A stretch of 64,000 nucleotides of DNA, from NCBI RefSeq assembly GCF_030499515.1, contig NZ_JASTWJ010000001.1, positions 2,108,001 to 2,172,000 on the forward strand, written 5' to 3'. Positions 8,743 to 18,078 of the stretch are shown here, in pieces. Source of the DNA: Streptomyces sp. DT2A-34. Its GTDB lineage: Bacteria > Actinomycetota > Actinomycetes > Streptomycetales > Streptomycetaceae. The translations under genes were made by a program, and so were the position numbers. Numbering within the stretch: the first letter of the stretch is position 1; the number at the start of each line of letters is the position of its first letter. The notes below the pieces were generated by a model. That model had not been told where the DNA came from. It did no database searches and saw only the letters and a list, made by a program, of their open reading frames with translations.

Positions 8743-8868
8743 TCCGTATCGGTGCAAAGGCGCCCGACGGTCCACCGCGTCCTTGGGTACATCCAGCAGC
8801 TCAACGACGCGGGAAAGTAGAAACTCGGTTATGGCGGGTAAGTCATGTGCTCCGCGATCTTGGGGCAA
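8743..8868 (-). pseudogene. N-terminal fragment of an acyl/peptidyl carrier protein
   Basis: Reading minus from a possible TTG at 8868 gives ITEFLLSRVVELLDVPKDAV followed by DRRAPLHRYG. This is the helix-one and loop pattern of a phosphopantetheine carrier domain, where RYG is normally followed by LDS with the modified serine. Here the resemblance stops at RYG (8743) and the frame continues into unrelated sequence, so the prosthetic-group site is absent. It is read as a truncated leftover of a PKS/NRPS-type carrier gene. The call rests on pattern recognition of about 30 residues. Confidence 0.4.
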
Positions 8869-9522
8869 TTCAGCTCCTCAGCAGGGCGGACGGAATCAAC
8901 GAGAGGTGACTCCGGGCCGGCATCCGGGAAAAGCGGGCCGGTAGCGGTTGCCGCCCGCCGATCGGGCACTTCGCAAAGCTTTTCCAGGTAAAAGCAGCGG
9001 GGTGAAGTGGCCATCAAGTGGCAGGCGGCTCGACTTCGAGCGCCTGAGACGCGTGTGATCGAAACCGGCCACCACGCGAAAACGACGCGACCCTGCGCCA
9101 GGTCTGAGGTACGAGGCGCAGCCCTACCAGGGCAAATGGTTCCGCGCGATGCTGGACGACCTGCCCAGGCACACCGCCCCGGACATGCAGGCGCGACTGA
9201 CGAACATTCCGTTCGTGCACCACGAAACTACCCCCGTTGAGTCAAGCCGGCCGAATCGGATAGCAATCCGGTTCGGGATCACTGCCCGGCAGCCCCCCGC
9301 CGGAGTGCGTTTTCGAGCGTCTTCTCCTGGTCAAATTGATTGACGACTCAATTTATCGCACCGGATTTCGGGGCACTCGCCCGACCGGCCGACCTCAGGC
9401 TGCCATTCGGCGATTAGTCGAGACAAGGGCGAATGGCTGGCAGGAAGGCGCACCGGCGCGAACTGACCCCGATGTGGCCAGAGTTCGACGATCTCGGCCG
9501 GATCGGGGAAAGTCGGCGGCCT
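8869..9522. other. Gene-poor stretch, possible degraded ORF
   Basis: About 650 bases with no gene I can support. On the plus strand around 9110-9240 one frame reads GLRYEAQPYQGKWFRAMLDD then LPRHTAPDMQARLTN, which looks protein-like but has an in-frame stop upstream at about 9057 and matches no family I know. Base composition around 9330-9420 is less GC-rich than the surroundings. This may be a decayed gene or chance. Confidence 0.3.
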
Positions 9523-9546
9523 GGGGCCGGGCCCGAGGGCCCGGCC
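9523..9546 (-). terminator. GC-rich hairpin downstream of the DUF6299-like gene
   Basis: Arms GGGCCGGGCCC (9523-9533) and GGGCCCGGCCC (9536-9546) are perfectly complementary. They lie just past the minus-strand stop at 9559, the position expected of an intrinsic terminator in Streptomyces, where a U-tract is often missing. Confidence 0.6.
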
Positions 9547-9558
9547 CACAGCTCTCGG

Positions 9559-10089
<531 letters not shown>

Positions 10090-10269
10090 TCACCCCTTCG
10101 GTGGCGAGTCCGCCCCGACATCGGGCCGTTCCGATGCCCCGCGCCGGAGCCACATATCGACACCGCGCAACGGGAGCATGGTCTACCCATATGGACCACC
10201 CACACAGCTCGTCCGCCCAATGTGGAGGTGCACCATGTGTTCCCACCAGCGAACAGGGCTGGAGCCTGC

Positions 10270-10668
10270 CTACGGCAGTACGGCGAACCCGTCGAGCTCC
10301 ACCATCGCCTCTTCGTCCCACAGGCGTACGACCTCGACGACCGCCATCGCCGGATAGTCCCGCCCCGCCAACTGCCGCCAGATACGGCCGAGTTCGGCGG
10401 CCCTGGCGCGGTACGCGGCGACGTCCGTGGCGTAGACCGTGACCCGCGCGAGGTCGGCAGCGGTGCCGCCGGCGGCGTCGAGCGCGGCCAGCAGATTGGC
10501 CAGGGCCCGCTCGAACTGTTCTGGCAGGGTGTCGCCGGTGACCTTGCCGTCCGCGTCGAGGGCGGTCTGACCGGCCAGGAAGACGACCCGTGAGCCGGTT
10601 GCGACGACCGCGTGGGAGAAGCCGGTGGCCGGGGAGAGGCGGGGCGGGTTGACGCGCTCGGTGCTCAC
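10270..10668 (-). CDS. RidA/YjgF family protein of the aminobenzoate locus
   Basis: A 132-residue RidA-fold protein starting at GTG 10668, which overlaps the acyl-CoA dehydrogenase stop by four bases. Family features include VVFLAGQTALDADGKV and LANLLAALDAAGGTAADLAR. RidA enzymes hydrolyse reactive enamines/imines using an Arg in a PAR motif; here the equivalent position reads PAMAVVEVVRL, so the Arg is Met. That argues for a diverged Rid subfamily with a different chemistry or a binding role. In this locus it could act on enamine/imine forms of the reduced 2-amino-cyclohexenone-CoA intermediates. That link is inference from context. Confidence 0.85.
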   Translation of the reverse strand: MSTERVNPPRLSPATGFSHAVVATGSRVVFLAGQTALDADGKVTGDTLPEQFERALANLLAALDAAGGTAADLARVTVYATDVAAYRARAAELGRIWRQLAGRDYPAMAVVEVVRLWDEEAMVELDGFAVLP

Positions 10669-11882
10669 TGACCGGCCTCCATGTTCGCGTACAACTCCTT
10701 GGCGATGATGCCCCGTTGGACCTCGCTGGCGCCCTCGTAGACGCGCGGCGCCCGCACCTCGCGGTAGAGGTGTTCCAGAAGGTGGCCGCTGCGCAGGGCG
10801 CGGGCGCCGTGCAACTGGACGGCCTTGTCGACGACGTACTGCGCGGTCTCGGTGGCGAGCAGCTTCGCCATCGCGGCCCGCTTCGGGACGTCCGGGGCGC
10901 CTTCGTCGTACGCCGTCGCCGCCGCGTACACCATGAGACGGGCGGCCTCCGTGCGCAGGGCCATCTCGGCGACCTGGTGGGCGACCGTCTGGAGGTCCTT
11001 CAACTTGCCGCCGAACGCCTCCCGTTGAGCGGTGTGGGCGAGGGTCGCGTCCAGGGCCGCCCGGGCCATGCCGACGGCGAAGGCGCCGACGCTGGGCCGG
11101 AAGAGGTTGAGGGTGCCCATCGCGACCCGGAAGCCGCGGTCGGCCCCGCCGAGCATGTCCTCGGCGGTGACGGGGACGGCATCGAAGGTGAGGGCGCCGA
11201 TGGGGTGCGGGGACAACATGTCGAGGCCCGCTCCGGTGAGGCCGGGGCGATCGGCGGGGACCAGGAAGGCGGTGACGCCACGGGCGCCGGCGCCGGGGGT
11301 GGTGCGGGCGAAGACGGTGTAGAAGTCGGCCTCGGGAGCGTTGGAGATCCAGCACTTCTCGCCGGTGAGCCGCCAGCGGGCGGGGCCGTCGGATTCGGCG
11401 GCAAGCGGGGCGGCCGGCGATTCCCCCGGCTCTCCTGATTCCCCCGGCCCTCCCAGTTCCCCCGGCCGCGACGCCTCCCGTTCCGCCCGCAACTCCAGCG
11501 CCGCCGCGTCCGACCCGGCCCCCGGCTCGCTCAGCGCGAAGGCCGCCACCGCGCTGCCCTCGGCCACCCGGAGCAGCCAGCGCTCGCGCTGGGCCGGGGT
11601 GCCGTACGCATGGACGGGATGCGCGCCCAGGCCCTGGAGGGCCAGCGCGGTCTCCGCCTCCGTGCAGGCGTACGCGAGGGACTCCCGCATCAGGCACAGG
11701 TCGACGGCTCCCGAGGTGAACAGCCGCTCGATCAGGCCCAGTTGACCGAGTTCGGCGACCAGCGGGCGGTTGACGTGCCCGGGTTCGCCCTTCTCCGCGA
11801 GCGGGCGCAGTCGTTCGGCGGCCAGGGTGCGCAGTTCGGCACACCATGCGGTTTGCGGCGGATCGAGTGAGAATGCGGGCAT
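10665..11882 (-). CDS. Acyl-CoA dehydrogenase family protein
   Basis: A 405-residue flavoprotein. ATG 11882 is chosen because GGGAGGTCGGCA precedes it; the frame continues upstream to 11966 without a better site. It shows FALSEPGAGSDAA and WISNAPEADFYTVFART (FAD and substrate loops), QREAFGGKLKDLQ and LHGARALRSG, and the catalytic-base region RVYEGASEVQRGII. An insertion of Gly/Pro/Glu-rich repeats (residues about 165-185) is unusual and probably a surface loop. It is transcribed away from the CoA ligase gene across a 186-base divergent promoter and is coupled to RidA. It likely oxidises a ring-derived CoA thioester in the aminobenzoate pathway. Confidence 0.88.
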   Translation of the reverse strand: MPAFSLDPPQTAWCAELRTLAAERLRPLAEKGEPGHVNRPLVAELGQLGLIERLFTSGAVDLCLMRESLAYACTEAETALALQGLGAHPVHAYGTPAQRERWLLRVAEGSAVAAFALSEPGAGSDAAALELRAEREASRPGELGGPGESGEPGESPAAPLAAESDGPARWRLTGEKCWISNAPEADFYTVFARTTPGAGARGVTAFLVPADRPGLTGAGLDMLSPHPIGALTFDAVPVTAEDMLGGADRGFRVAMGTLNLFRPSVGAFAVGMARAALDATLAHTAQREAFGGKLKDLQTVAHQVAEMALRTEAARLMVYAAATAYDEGAPDVPKRAAMAKLLATETAQYVVDKAVQLHGARALRSGHLLEHLYREVRAPRVYEGASEVQRGIIAKELYANMEAGQ

Positions 11883-11965
11883 TGCCGACCTCCCTGCGGA
11901 GCCGTCAGCGACGGCCCCCTCGACGGACCCCTTCGACGAGCCCTCTCCGACGGTATCGCGCACCA

Positions 11966-11978
11966 TTGACTGTCGTCA
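11966..11978. promoter_or_regulatory. Candidate operator TTGACTGTCGTCA in the divergent ACAD/ligase promoter
   Basis: TTGACTGTCGTCA contains the dyad TGAC-n4-GTCA. The identical 13 bases recur at 18980-18992 upstream of the enoyl-CoA hydratase. Occurrence at both promoter regions of the same pathway suggests a shared regulator, most simply the PaaX-type protein encoded at 13698. TTGACT could also serve as a -35 element for the ligase, with TACGCT sixteen bases downstream. Confidence 0.5.
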
Positions 11979-12068
11979 CCAACACGATACGCTCCCTGTG
12001 CGAGCCCACCGCGAGCCCAGAAGCACGACGCCCACAAGGCAGCCCACACGGCAAGGGGGCGAACCGCC

Positions 12069-13682
12069 ATGGCCGGTCTGCACCGCTCCGCCCACGTCGA
12101 CACCTTCGCCCGCGAGCATCTGCCGCCGCCCGACCAGTGGCCCGAGCTCCGCTTCGACCTTCCGGGGCTGCGCTACGCCGATCGGCTCAACGCGGCCGCC
12201 GAACTGCTCGACGGCCCTGACGACGAGCGGCCCGTGTTCCACACCCCGTCCGGCGCCACATGGACGTACGGCACACTGCGCGCCCGCGTCGACCGGCTCG
12301 CACATGTGCTCACCAACCACCTCGGCGTCGTCCCGGGCAACCGGGTGCTGCTGCGCGGCCCGACGACGCCGTGGCTGGCCGCCTGCTGGCTGGCGGTGCT
12401 CAAGGCCGGCGCGGTCGCCGTCACCGTATTGGCCCAACAGCGGCCCCACGAGCTGCGGACCATGTGCGAGATCGCCCAGGTGCGGCACGCGCTGTGCGAC
12501 GTACGGGCCGTCGACGACCTCGCCAAGGCCGAGATACCGGGGCTGCGGATCGCGACGTACGGCGGTGACACCCCCGACGACCTGCTGCACCGGCCGGCGC
12601 CCGAGGCGCCGTACCCCGCCGTCGACACCGCGGCCGACGACGTCGCGCTCATCGCCTTCACCTCCGGTACCACCGGACGGCCCAAGGGATGTATGCACTT
12701 CCACCGGGATGTGCTCGCAATTGCGGACACCTTCGCGGAACATGTGCTGCGCCCCCATGTGGGCGATGTCTTCGCCGGCAGTCCCCCGCTCGGCTTCACC
12801 TTCGGCCTCGGCGGGCTCGTCATCTTCCCGATGCGGGCCGGCGCCAGCGCGCTGCTCCTCGAACAGGCCGGCCCGAAGCAGCTGTTGCCCGCGATCGCCG
12901 AGCACCGGGTGTCCGTGTTGTTCACCGCGCCCACGGCCTACCGCGCGATGCTCGACGCGCTCGACTCGCACGACATCTCCTCCCTGCGCCGCTGTGTCTC
13001 GGCCGGCGAGAACCTGCCCGCCGCCACCTGGCAGGCCTGGCACGAGCGGACCGGCCTGCGCATCATCAACGGCATCGGCGCCACCGAGCTGTTGCACATC
13101 TTCATCTCGGCGGCCGACGAGCACATCAGGCCCGGCACGACCGGGGTGCCGGTGCCGGGCTGGCAAGCGCGCGTGGTCGACCGCGAGGGCCGGGAGCAGC
13201 CCGACGGGGAAGCGGGTCTGCTCGCCGTGCGCGGGCCGGTCGGCTGCCGCTATCTCGCCGATCCCCGGCAGGGCGAGTACGTGCGCGACGGCTGGAACAT
13301 CACGGGCGACACCTACGTCCGGGAGAGTGACGGCTACTTCCGCTATGTCGCCCGCGCGGACGACATGATCATCTCAGCCGGCTACAACATCGCGGGCCCG
13401 GAGGTCGAGGAGGCCCTGCTGCGCCATCCGGATGTGCTGGAGACGGCGGTGGTGGGGCGGCCCGACGAGGCGCGCGGTCAGGTCGTGGTGGCGTACGCGG
13501 TGCTCAGGGAGGGTGCGCGACGGGACGCTGAGGCCCTGCGCACGTTCGTCAAGGGCGAGCTGGCGCCGTACAAGTGTCCGCGCGAGATCGTCTTCCTGGA
13601 CGCGCTGCCGCGCACCGCAACCGGCAAGCTCCAGCGTTTCCGGCTTCGCGCGGATGGTGACCCGCAGGGTGACCAGCAGTGA
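12069..13682 (+). CDS. AMP-dependent CoA ligase, probably 2-aminobenzoate-CoA ligase
   Basis: A 537-residue ANL-family enzyme. The P-loop is IAFTSGTTGRPKG (about residue 195), the hinge/aspartate motif is in WNITGDTYVRESDGYFRYVA, and the A10 lysine is in RTATGKLQRF near the C-terminus. The N-terminal half resembles benzoate and 2-aminobenzoate-CoA ligases. It would activate the aromatic acid to its CoA thioester with ATP, the first step of the pathway completed by the ACMR-type monooxygenase at 15682. Substrate choice among aminobenzoate, salicylate and benzoate rests on that neighbour. It is divergent from the acyl-CoA dehydrogenase gene and followed after 15 bases by the regulator. Confidence 0.85.
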   Translation: MAGLHRSAHVDTFAREHLPPPDQWPELRFDLPGLRYADRLNAAAELLDGPDDERPVFHTPSGATWTYGTLRARVDRLAHVLTNHLGVVPGNRVLLRGPTTPWLAACWLAVLKAGAVAVTVLAQQRPHELRTMCEIAQVRHALCDVRAVDDLAKAEIPGLRIATYGGDTPDDLLHRPAPEAPYPAVDTAADDVALIAFTSGTTGRPKGCMHFHRDVLAIADTFAEHVLRPHVGDVFAGSPPLGFTFGLGGLVIFPMRAGASALLLEQAGPKQLLPAIAEHRVSVLFTAPTAYRAMLDALDSHDISSLRRCVSAGENLPAATWQAWHERTGLRIINGIGATELLHIFISAADEHIRPGTTGVPVPGWQARVVDREGREQPDGEAGLLAVRGPVGCRYLADPRQGEYVRDGWNITGDTYVRESDGYFRYVARADDMIISAGYNIAGPEVEEALLRHPDVLETAVVGRPDEARGQVVVAYAVLREGARRDAEALRTFVKGELAPYKCPREIVFLDALPRTATGKLQRFRLRADGDPQGDQQ

Positions 13683-13697
13683 TCCGTACGACCTAAG

Positions 13698-14510
13698 ATG
13701 ATCAACGTGTCCGACCAGCATGCACCACGGTCTCTCATCGTCACGCTCTACGGCGCCTACGGCCGCCATATGCCCGGCCCGGTGCCGGTCGCCGAGCTGA
13801 TCAGACTGCTGGCCGCGGTCGGCGTGGACGCCCCCTCCGTACGTTCCTCGGTGTCGCGGCTGAAGCGACGCGGGCTGCTGCGGCCGGCCCGTACCGCCCA
13901 GGGCGCGGCCGGGTACGAACTGTCCCCGGAGGCCCGCCAGTTGCTGGACGACGGCGACCGGCGCATCTACACCACCGCGCCGCCCGAGGACGAGGGCTGG
14001 GTGCTCGCGGTGTTCTCGGTGCCGGAGTCCGAGCGGCAGAAGCGGCACGTACTGCGCTCCCGGCTGGCCGGGCTCGGCTTCGGGACGGCGGCGCCGGGCG
14101 TGTGGATCGCTCCGGCACGGCTGTACGAGGAGGCCCGGCACACCCTGCAGCGGCTGCGCCTGGAGGAGTACGTCGACTTCTTCCGCGGCGAGCACCTCGG
14201 CTTCGCGCCGACCGCCGAGACGGTCGCCCGCTGGTGGGACCTGGCCGCGATCGCCAAGGAGCACGAGGCGTTCCTCGACCGCCACGCGCGCGTGCTGCAC
14301 GAGTGGGAGCACCGGCAGGACACCCCGCCCGAGGAGGCCTACCGCGACTACCTCCTCGCCCTCGACTGCTGGCGCCACCTCCCCTACACCGACCCCGGCC
14401 TGCCCGCCCGGCTGCTGCCCGAGGACTGGCCGGGCGTCCGCTCGGCGGCCGTCTTCCGGGGACTGCACGAGCGGCTGAGGGACGCGGGGGCCACGTACGC
14501 GGGCCTGTGA
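13698..14510 (+). CDS. PaaX-family transcriptional repressor
   Basis: A 270-residue PaaX-type protein: N-terminal winged HTH ([16 protein letters not shown], then [17 protein letters not shown]), central domain ([20 protein letters not shown]), and the C-terminal PaaX domain ending in [17 protein letters not shown] and WPG. PaaX repressors are released by aryl-CoA thioesters. ATG 13698 is given; GTG 13707 is an alternative, and neither has a strong ribosome site, so coupling to the ligase gene 15 bases upstream is plausible. Inferred role: control of the aminobenzoate genes, with 2-aminobenzoyl-CoA as possible inducer. Confidence 0.88.
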   Translation: MINVSDQHAPRSLIVTLYGAYGRHMPGPVPVAELIRLLAAVGVDAPSVRSSVSRLKRRGLLRPARTAQGAAGYELSPEARQLLDDGDRRIYTTAPPEDEGWVLAVFSVPESERQKRHVLRSRLAGLGFGTAAPGVWIAPARLYEEARHTLQRLRLEEYVDFFRGEHLGFAPTAETVARWWDLAAIAKEHEAFLDRHARVLHEWEHRQDTPPEEAYRDYLLALDCWRHLPYTDPGLPARLLPEDWPGVRSAAVFRGLHERLRDAGATYAGL

Positions 14511-14521
14511 CCTCAACACCA

Positions 14522-15650
14522 TTGAGGTTCGACGCGGTCTTCGGCGGCGGGCGGCGCGACGAGGAGAAGGCTCGGGCGAAGGAGCGGGTGTTCAGCCTGC
14601 GGGACGAGTTCTCGCAGTGGAACCCGCGCCGGCAGCGGCCCGAGCTGTGGAACCTGTACAACGGCCGCCACGCGCCCGGCGAGCACGTCCGCGTGTTCCC
14701 GCTGTCCAACTGGACCGAGCTGGACGTCTGTGCAGTACACCCGCAACATGGTCACCGGCGCCTCCACCGCCGAGCTGGCGATCATCCTGGTCGACGCCCG
14801 CCACGGCGTCGTCGAACAGACCCGCCGGCACGCCGCCGTGGCAGCCCTGCTCCGGGTGCCGCATGTGGTCCTCGCCGTCAACAAGATGGACCTGGTCGGG
14901 TACGAGGAGCAGGCGTTCGACCGTATCGTCGAGGCCTTCGCGGGCCACGCGGCCGAGTTGGGCCTGCCCGGCTGCACGCCGATCCCGGTCTCGGCGCTCG
15001 TCGGCGACCACGTCGTGGAGCGCTCGGCTCACATGGACTGGTACGGCGGCCCGGCGCTCCTGGAGTTCCTGGAGAACGTCCCGGTCGGCGCCGACCCGGC
15101 CGACGCCCCCGCCCGCTTCCCCGTCCAGTACGTCATCCGGCACGGCGAAGTCCGCCACTACGCGGGGCAGTTGGCGTCGGGGACGCTGCGGGTCGGCGAC
15201 CGCGTCACCGTGCACCCGTCCGGCGGGACTTCCGAGATCACCGGCATCGACGTACTCGGCAGGGACGTCGACGTGGCGTACGCGCCGCAGTCGATCGGCG
15301 TCCGTCTCGCCGACCAGCGGGACGTCGCGCGCGGCGACCTCATCACCGCGGGTGTCGACGCCCCGACGCTCACACAAGAGGTACGGGCCGCGGTCTGTCA
15401 TCTGGCCGACCGGCCGCTGAAGGCCGGTGACCGCGTGCTGGTCAGGCACACGACGCGGATCGTGAAGGCGATCGTCGAGGACCTGGCCGGCGCAGCCGAG
15501 CTGACCGCGAACGATCTCGGCCGGATCACCTTGCACACCGCCGAGCCACTCGCGCTCGACGACTACGCGGTCTCCCGGCGCACGGGCGCGTTCCTCCTGA
15601 TCGACCCCGCGGACGGTGCGACACTGACCGCGGGGATGGTCGACCTGTAG
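14522..15650 (+). pseudogene. cysD-cysN deletion remnant (sulfate adenylyltransferase subunits)
   Basis: Two fragments of the ATP sulfurylase genes are fused out of frame. From 14522 to about 14728 the sequence encodes an internal piece of CysD ([20 protein letters not shown] to [11 protein letters not shown]). From 14730 a second frame encodes CysN from [17 protein letters not shown] to its normal C-terminus (GAFLLIDPADGATLTAGMV). The N-terminal part of CysD, its C-terminal part, and the start of CysN with the P-loop GTPase motif are all gone. NKMDLVGY (G4) and the beta-barrel domains of CysN remain. The junction lies where both parent genes would have CAGTAC-like sequence. Loss of the P-loop and of the CysD ends makes a working enzyme very unlikely. 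Confidence 0.85.
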
Positions 15651-15681
15651 AAAGCCTCCCCCACAGATGGGTCGTACGCCC

Positions 15682-18075
15682 TCAAGTCCCGAGCGTCAGG
15701 CGGGGCTTGGGGGCGTCCGTGCGTCCCGTCTGCGGGCGGCGGCTGCCCGCCCGGTACGGAGCCGGCCAGACGACGCCCGGCCCGTCGTAGCCCTGCTCGG
15801 CCGCGGCGTGCAGCGTCCAGTGCGGGTCGTACAGGTGGGGGCGGGCGAGGGCGCACAGGTCCGTGCGGCCCGCCAGGATCAGGGAGTTGACGTCGTCCCA
15901 GGAGGAGATCGCGCCGACGGCGATCACCGGGAGGCCGGTGGCGTGCCGGATCCGGTCCGCGTACGGCGTCTGGTACGACCGCCCGAACTCCGGCTGCTCG
16001 TCGGCCACAACCTGCCCGGTCGACACGTCGATCGCGTCGGCGCCGTGCGCGGCGAAGGCGCGGGCGATCTCGACGGCGTCCTCGGCCGTCGTGCCGCCGT
16101 CGGCCCAGTCGGTGGCGGAGATGCGGACGGTCATGGGCCGTTCCTCGGGCCATACGCCCCGTATGGCGTCGAAGACCTCCAGCGGGAAGCGGAGCCGTTT
16201 GTCGAGGGAGCCGCCGTAGGCGTCGGTGCGGCGGTTGGTCAGCGGGGAGAGGAAGCCGGAGAGCAGGTAGCCGTGCGCGCAGTGCAGTTCGAGGAGGTCG
16301 AAGCCGGCCCGGGCGGCGCGCCAGGCGGCGGCCGTGAACTGCTCGCGGATGTCGGTGAGTTGGGCGCGGGTCAGCTCGCGCGGAGTCTGGCTGTACGGCT
16401 TGTAGGGGATCGGGGACGGGGCCACGAGGGGCCAGTTGCCGTCGTCCAGGGGCTCGTCGATCCCCTCCCACATCAGCTTGGTGGAGCCCTTGCGGCCGCT
16501 GTGGCCGAGCTGCACGCCGATCGCGGTGCCGGGCGCCTGGGTCTGCACGAACCGGACGATCCGCCGCCAGGCCTCGCCCTGTTTGCCGTTGTAGAGGCCG
16601 GCGCAGCCGGGGGTGATCCGCCCCTCGGGGCTGACACACACCATCTCGGTCATCACCAGTCCGGCGCCGCCGAGGGCGCGGGCGCCGAGGTGGACCAGGT
16701 GGAAGTCTCCGGGGACGCCGTCCGTGGCGGAGTACATGTCCATCGGGGACACGACGACCCGGTTGCGCAGGGTCAGGCCGCGCAGCCGGAACGGCGTGAA
16801 CATCGGGGGCGTGCCGGGCGGGCAGCCGAAGTCGCGCTCCACGGCCTCGGTGAAGTGGGCGTCGCGCAGGCGCAGGTTGTCGTGGGTGACGCGGCGGCTG
16901 CGGGTGAGGAGGTTGAAGGCGAACTGGCGGGGCCGCTGGTCGAGGTAGAGGCCGAGGTTCTCGAACCACTCCAGGCTGGCGCGGGCGGCGCGCTGCGTGG
17001 AGGCGACGACGGGCTTGCGCTCCTCCTCGTACGCGCTCAAGGCGCTTGCGATGTCCGGCTGTTCCTCCAGGCAGGCGGCGAGCGCGAGGGCGTCCTCGAC
17101 GGCGAGCTTGGTGCCGGAGCCGATGGAGAAGTGGGCGGTGTGGGCGGCGTCGCCGAGCAGCACGATGTTCTCGTGCGACCAGCGCTCGTTGACGACGGTG
17201 CGGAAGTTGGTCCACGCCGACTTGTTGGACTTCAGGGGCCGGCCGCGGAGCGCTTCCGCGAAGATCTTGGCGCAGCGCTCGACGGACTCCTGCTCGTCGA
17301 GTTCCGCGAACCCGGCCGCCTGCCAGACCTCTTCCCGCATCTCGACGATCACCGTGGAGGCGTCGGCCGCGTACGGGTAGCCGTGCAGTTGCATCACGCC
17401 GTGCTCGGTCTCGGCGATCTCGAAGCGGAAGGATTCGAAGGCGAAGTCTGCGGCTAGCCAGATATAGCGGCAGTGGTGTTCGGCCACATGGGGGCGGAAC
17501 ACATGGGTGTAGGCCTCGCGGGTGGCGCTGTGCACACCGTCTGCGGCGATGACGAGGTCGTATGTTTCCGCCAGCCAGGCGGAGGAGGGGGCCTCGGAGC
17601 GGAAGCGGAGCTCTACGCCGAGGTCGCGGCAGCGGGCGTGCAGGATTTCCAGGAGCCGTTTTCTGCCGAGGGCCGCGAAGCCGTGTCCTGCGGAGGTTTG
17701 GCGGGTGTTTCTGTGGACGATGTCGATGGCGTCCCAGCGGGTGAAGTGCTGTTGTAGGGCCTCGTAGACGACTGGGTCGGCGTGTTCGATGCCGCCGAGG
17801 GTTTCGTCGGAGAGGACCACTCCGAAGCCGAAGGTGTCGTCGGGGGCGTTGCGTTCCCAGACGGTGACCTCGCGGGATGGGTCGAGGCGTTTGAGGAGGG
17901 CTGCGGCGTAGAGGCCTCCGGGGCCGCCGCCGGTGATTGCGACTCGTAGGGGGTGGCTGGTCGTCGGCGGCGGCTGCGGGTTCTTTGTGGCTGGTCGCGC
18001 CCGCGCGGCGGTAGCCGCACATGCAATACGGCCCCGCGCCCCTGGGGTGGGTGCAGTCCCCTCGGCCGAGGTCAT
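15682..18075 (-). CDS. Bifunctional 2-aminobenzoyl-CoA monooxygenase/reductase (ACMR-like)
   Basis: A 797-residue fusion. Residues about 43-420 form a flavin monooxygenase like salicylyl-CoA 5-hydroxylase (RVAITGGGPGGLYAAALLKR; VIAADGVHSATRE; LLGDAAHTAHFSIGSGTKLA). Residues about 425-790 form an Old Yellow Enzyme-type reductase (MFTPFRLRGLTLRNRVVVSP; LHCAHGYLLSGFLSPLTNRR). This order is that of Azoarcus evansii 2-aminobenzoyl-CoA monooxygenase/reductase, which hydroxylates and then reduces the ring of the CoA thioester. ATG 18075 follows GGAGG located in the end of the enoyl-CoA hydratase gene, three bases away. Residues 1-42 are not part of the family: they are encoded by a dispersed repeat (see 17976-18043). 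Single-domain SdgC homologues lack the reductase half, which favours aminobenzoate over salicylate. Confidence 0.88.
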   Translation of the reverse strand: MTSAEGTAPTPGARGRIACAATAARARPATKNPQPPPTTSHPLRVAITGGGPGGLYAAALLKRLDPSREVTVWERNAPDDTFGFGVVLSDETLGGIEHADPVVYEALQQHFTRWDAIDIVHRNTRQTSAGHGFAALGRKRLLEILHARCRDLGVELRFRSEAPSSAWLAETYDLVIAADGVHSATREAYTHVFRPHVAEHHCRYIWLAADFAFESFRFEIAETEHGVMQLHGYPYAADASTVIVEMREEVWQAAGFAELDEQESVERCAKIFAEALRGRPLKSNKSAWTNFRTVVNERWSHENIVLLGDAAHTAHFSIGSGTKLAVEDALALAACLEEQPDIASALSAYEEERKPVVASTQRAARASLEWFENLGLYLDQRPRQFAFNLLTRSRRVTHDNLRLRDAHFTEAVERDFGCPPGTPPMFTPFRLRGLTLRNRVVVSPMDMYSATDGVPGDFHLVHLGARALGGAGLVMTEMVCVSPEGRITPGCAGLYNGKQGEAWRRIVRFVQTQAPGTAIGVQLGHSGRKGSTKLMWEGIDEPLDDGNWPLVAPSPIPYKPYSQTPRELTRAQLTDIREQFTAAAWRAARAGFDLLELHCAHGYLLSGFLSPLTNRRTDAYGGSLDKRLRFPLEVFDAIRGVWPEERPMTVRISATDWADGGTTAEDAVEIARAFAAHGADAIDVSTGQVVADEQPEFGRSYQTPYADRIRHATGLPVIAVGAISSWDDVNSLILAGRTDLCALARPHLYDPHWTLHAAAEQGYDGPGVVWPAPYRAGSRRPQTGRTDAPKPRLTLGT
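17976..18043 (-). repeat. Dispersed Streptomyces-type repeat fused to the ACMR N-terminus
   Basis: On the minus strand 18043-18007 reads AGGGGCGCGGGGCCGTATTG and continues to CCGCC; the 37-base core matches plus 19674-19710 at 32 positions. The repeat continues with GCGCGACCAGCCAC and a CCGCAG segment, wording I know from many Streptomyces intergenic regions. Here it is translated as the first 40 or so residues of the ACMR-like protein. Confidence 0.65.
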
Positions 18076-18078
18076 GCC

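Noticed and set aside
10234..10360. Short plus-strand ORF starting MCSHQ after GGAGGTGCACC
   Set aside because: It overlaps the 3' end of the RidA gene antisense, and its translation is Ser/Thr-rich noise after the first residues; leader-peptide features are absent.
14730..15650. Functional CysN or a free-standing GTPase
   Set aside because: The P-loop and switch regions are missing, and the frame begins in the middle of the G domain.
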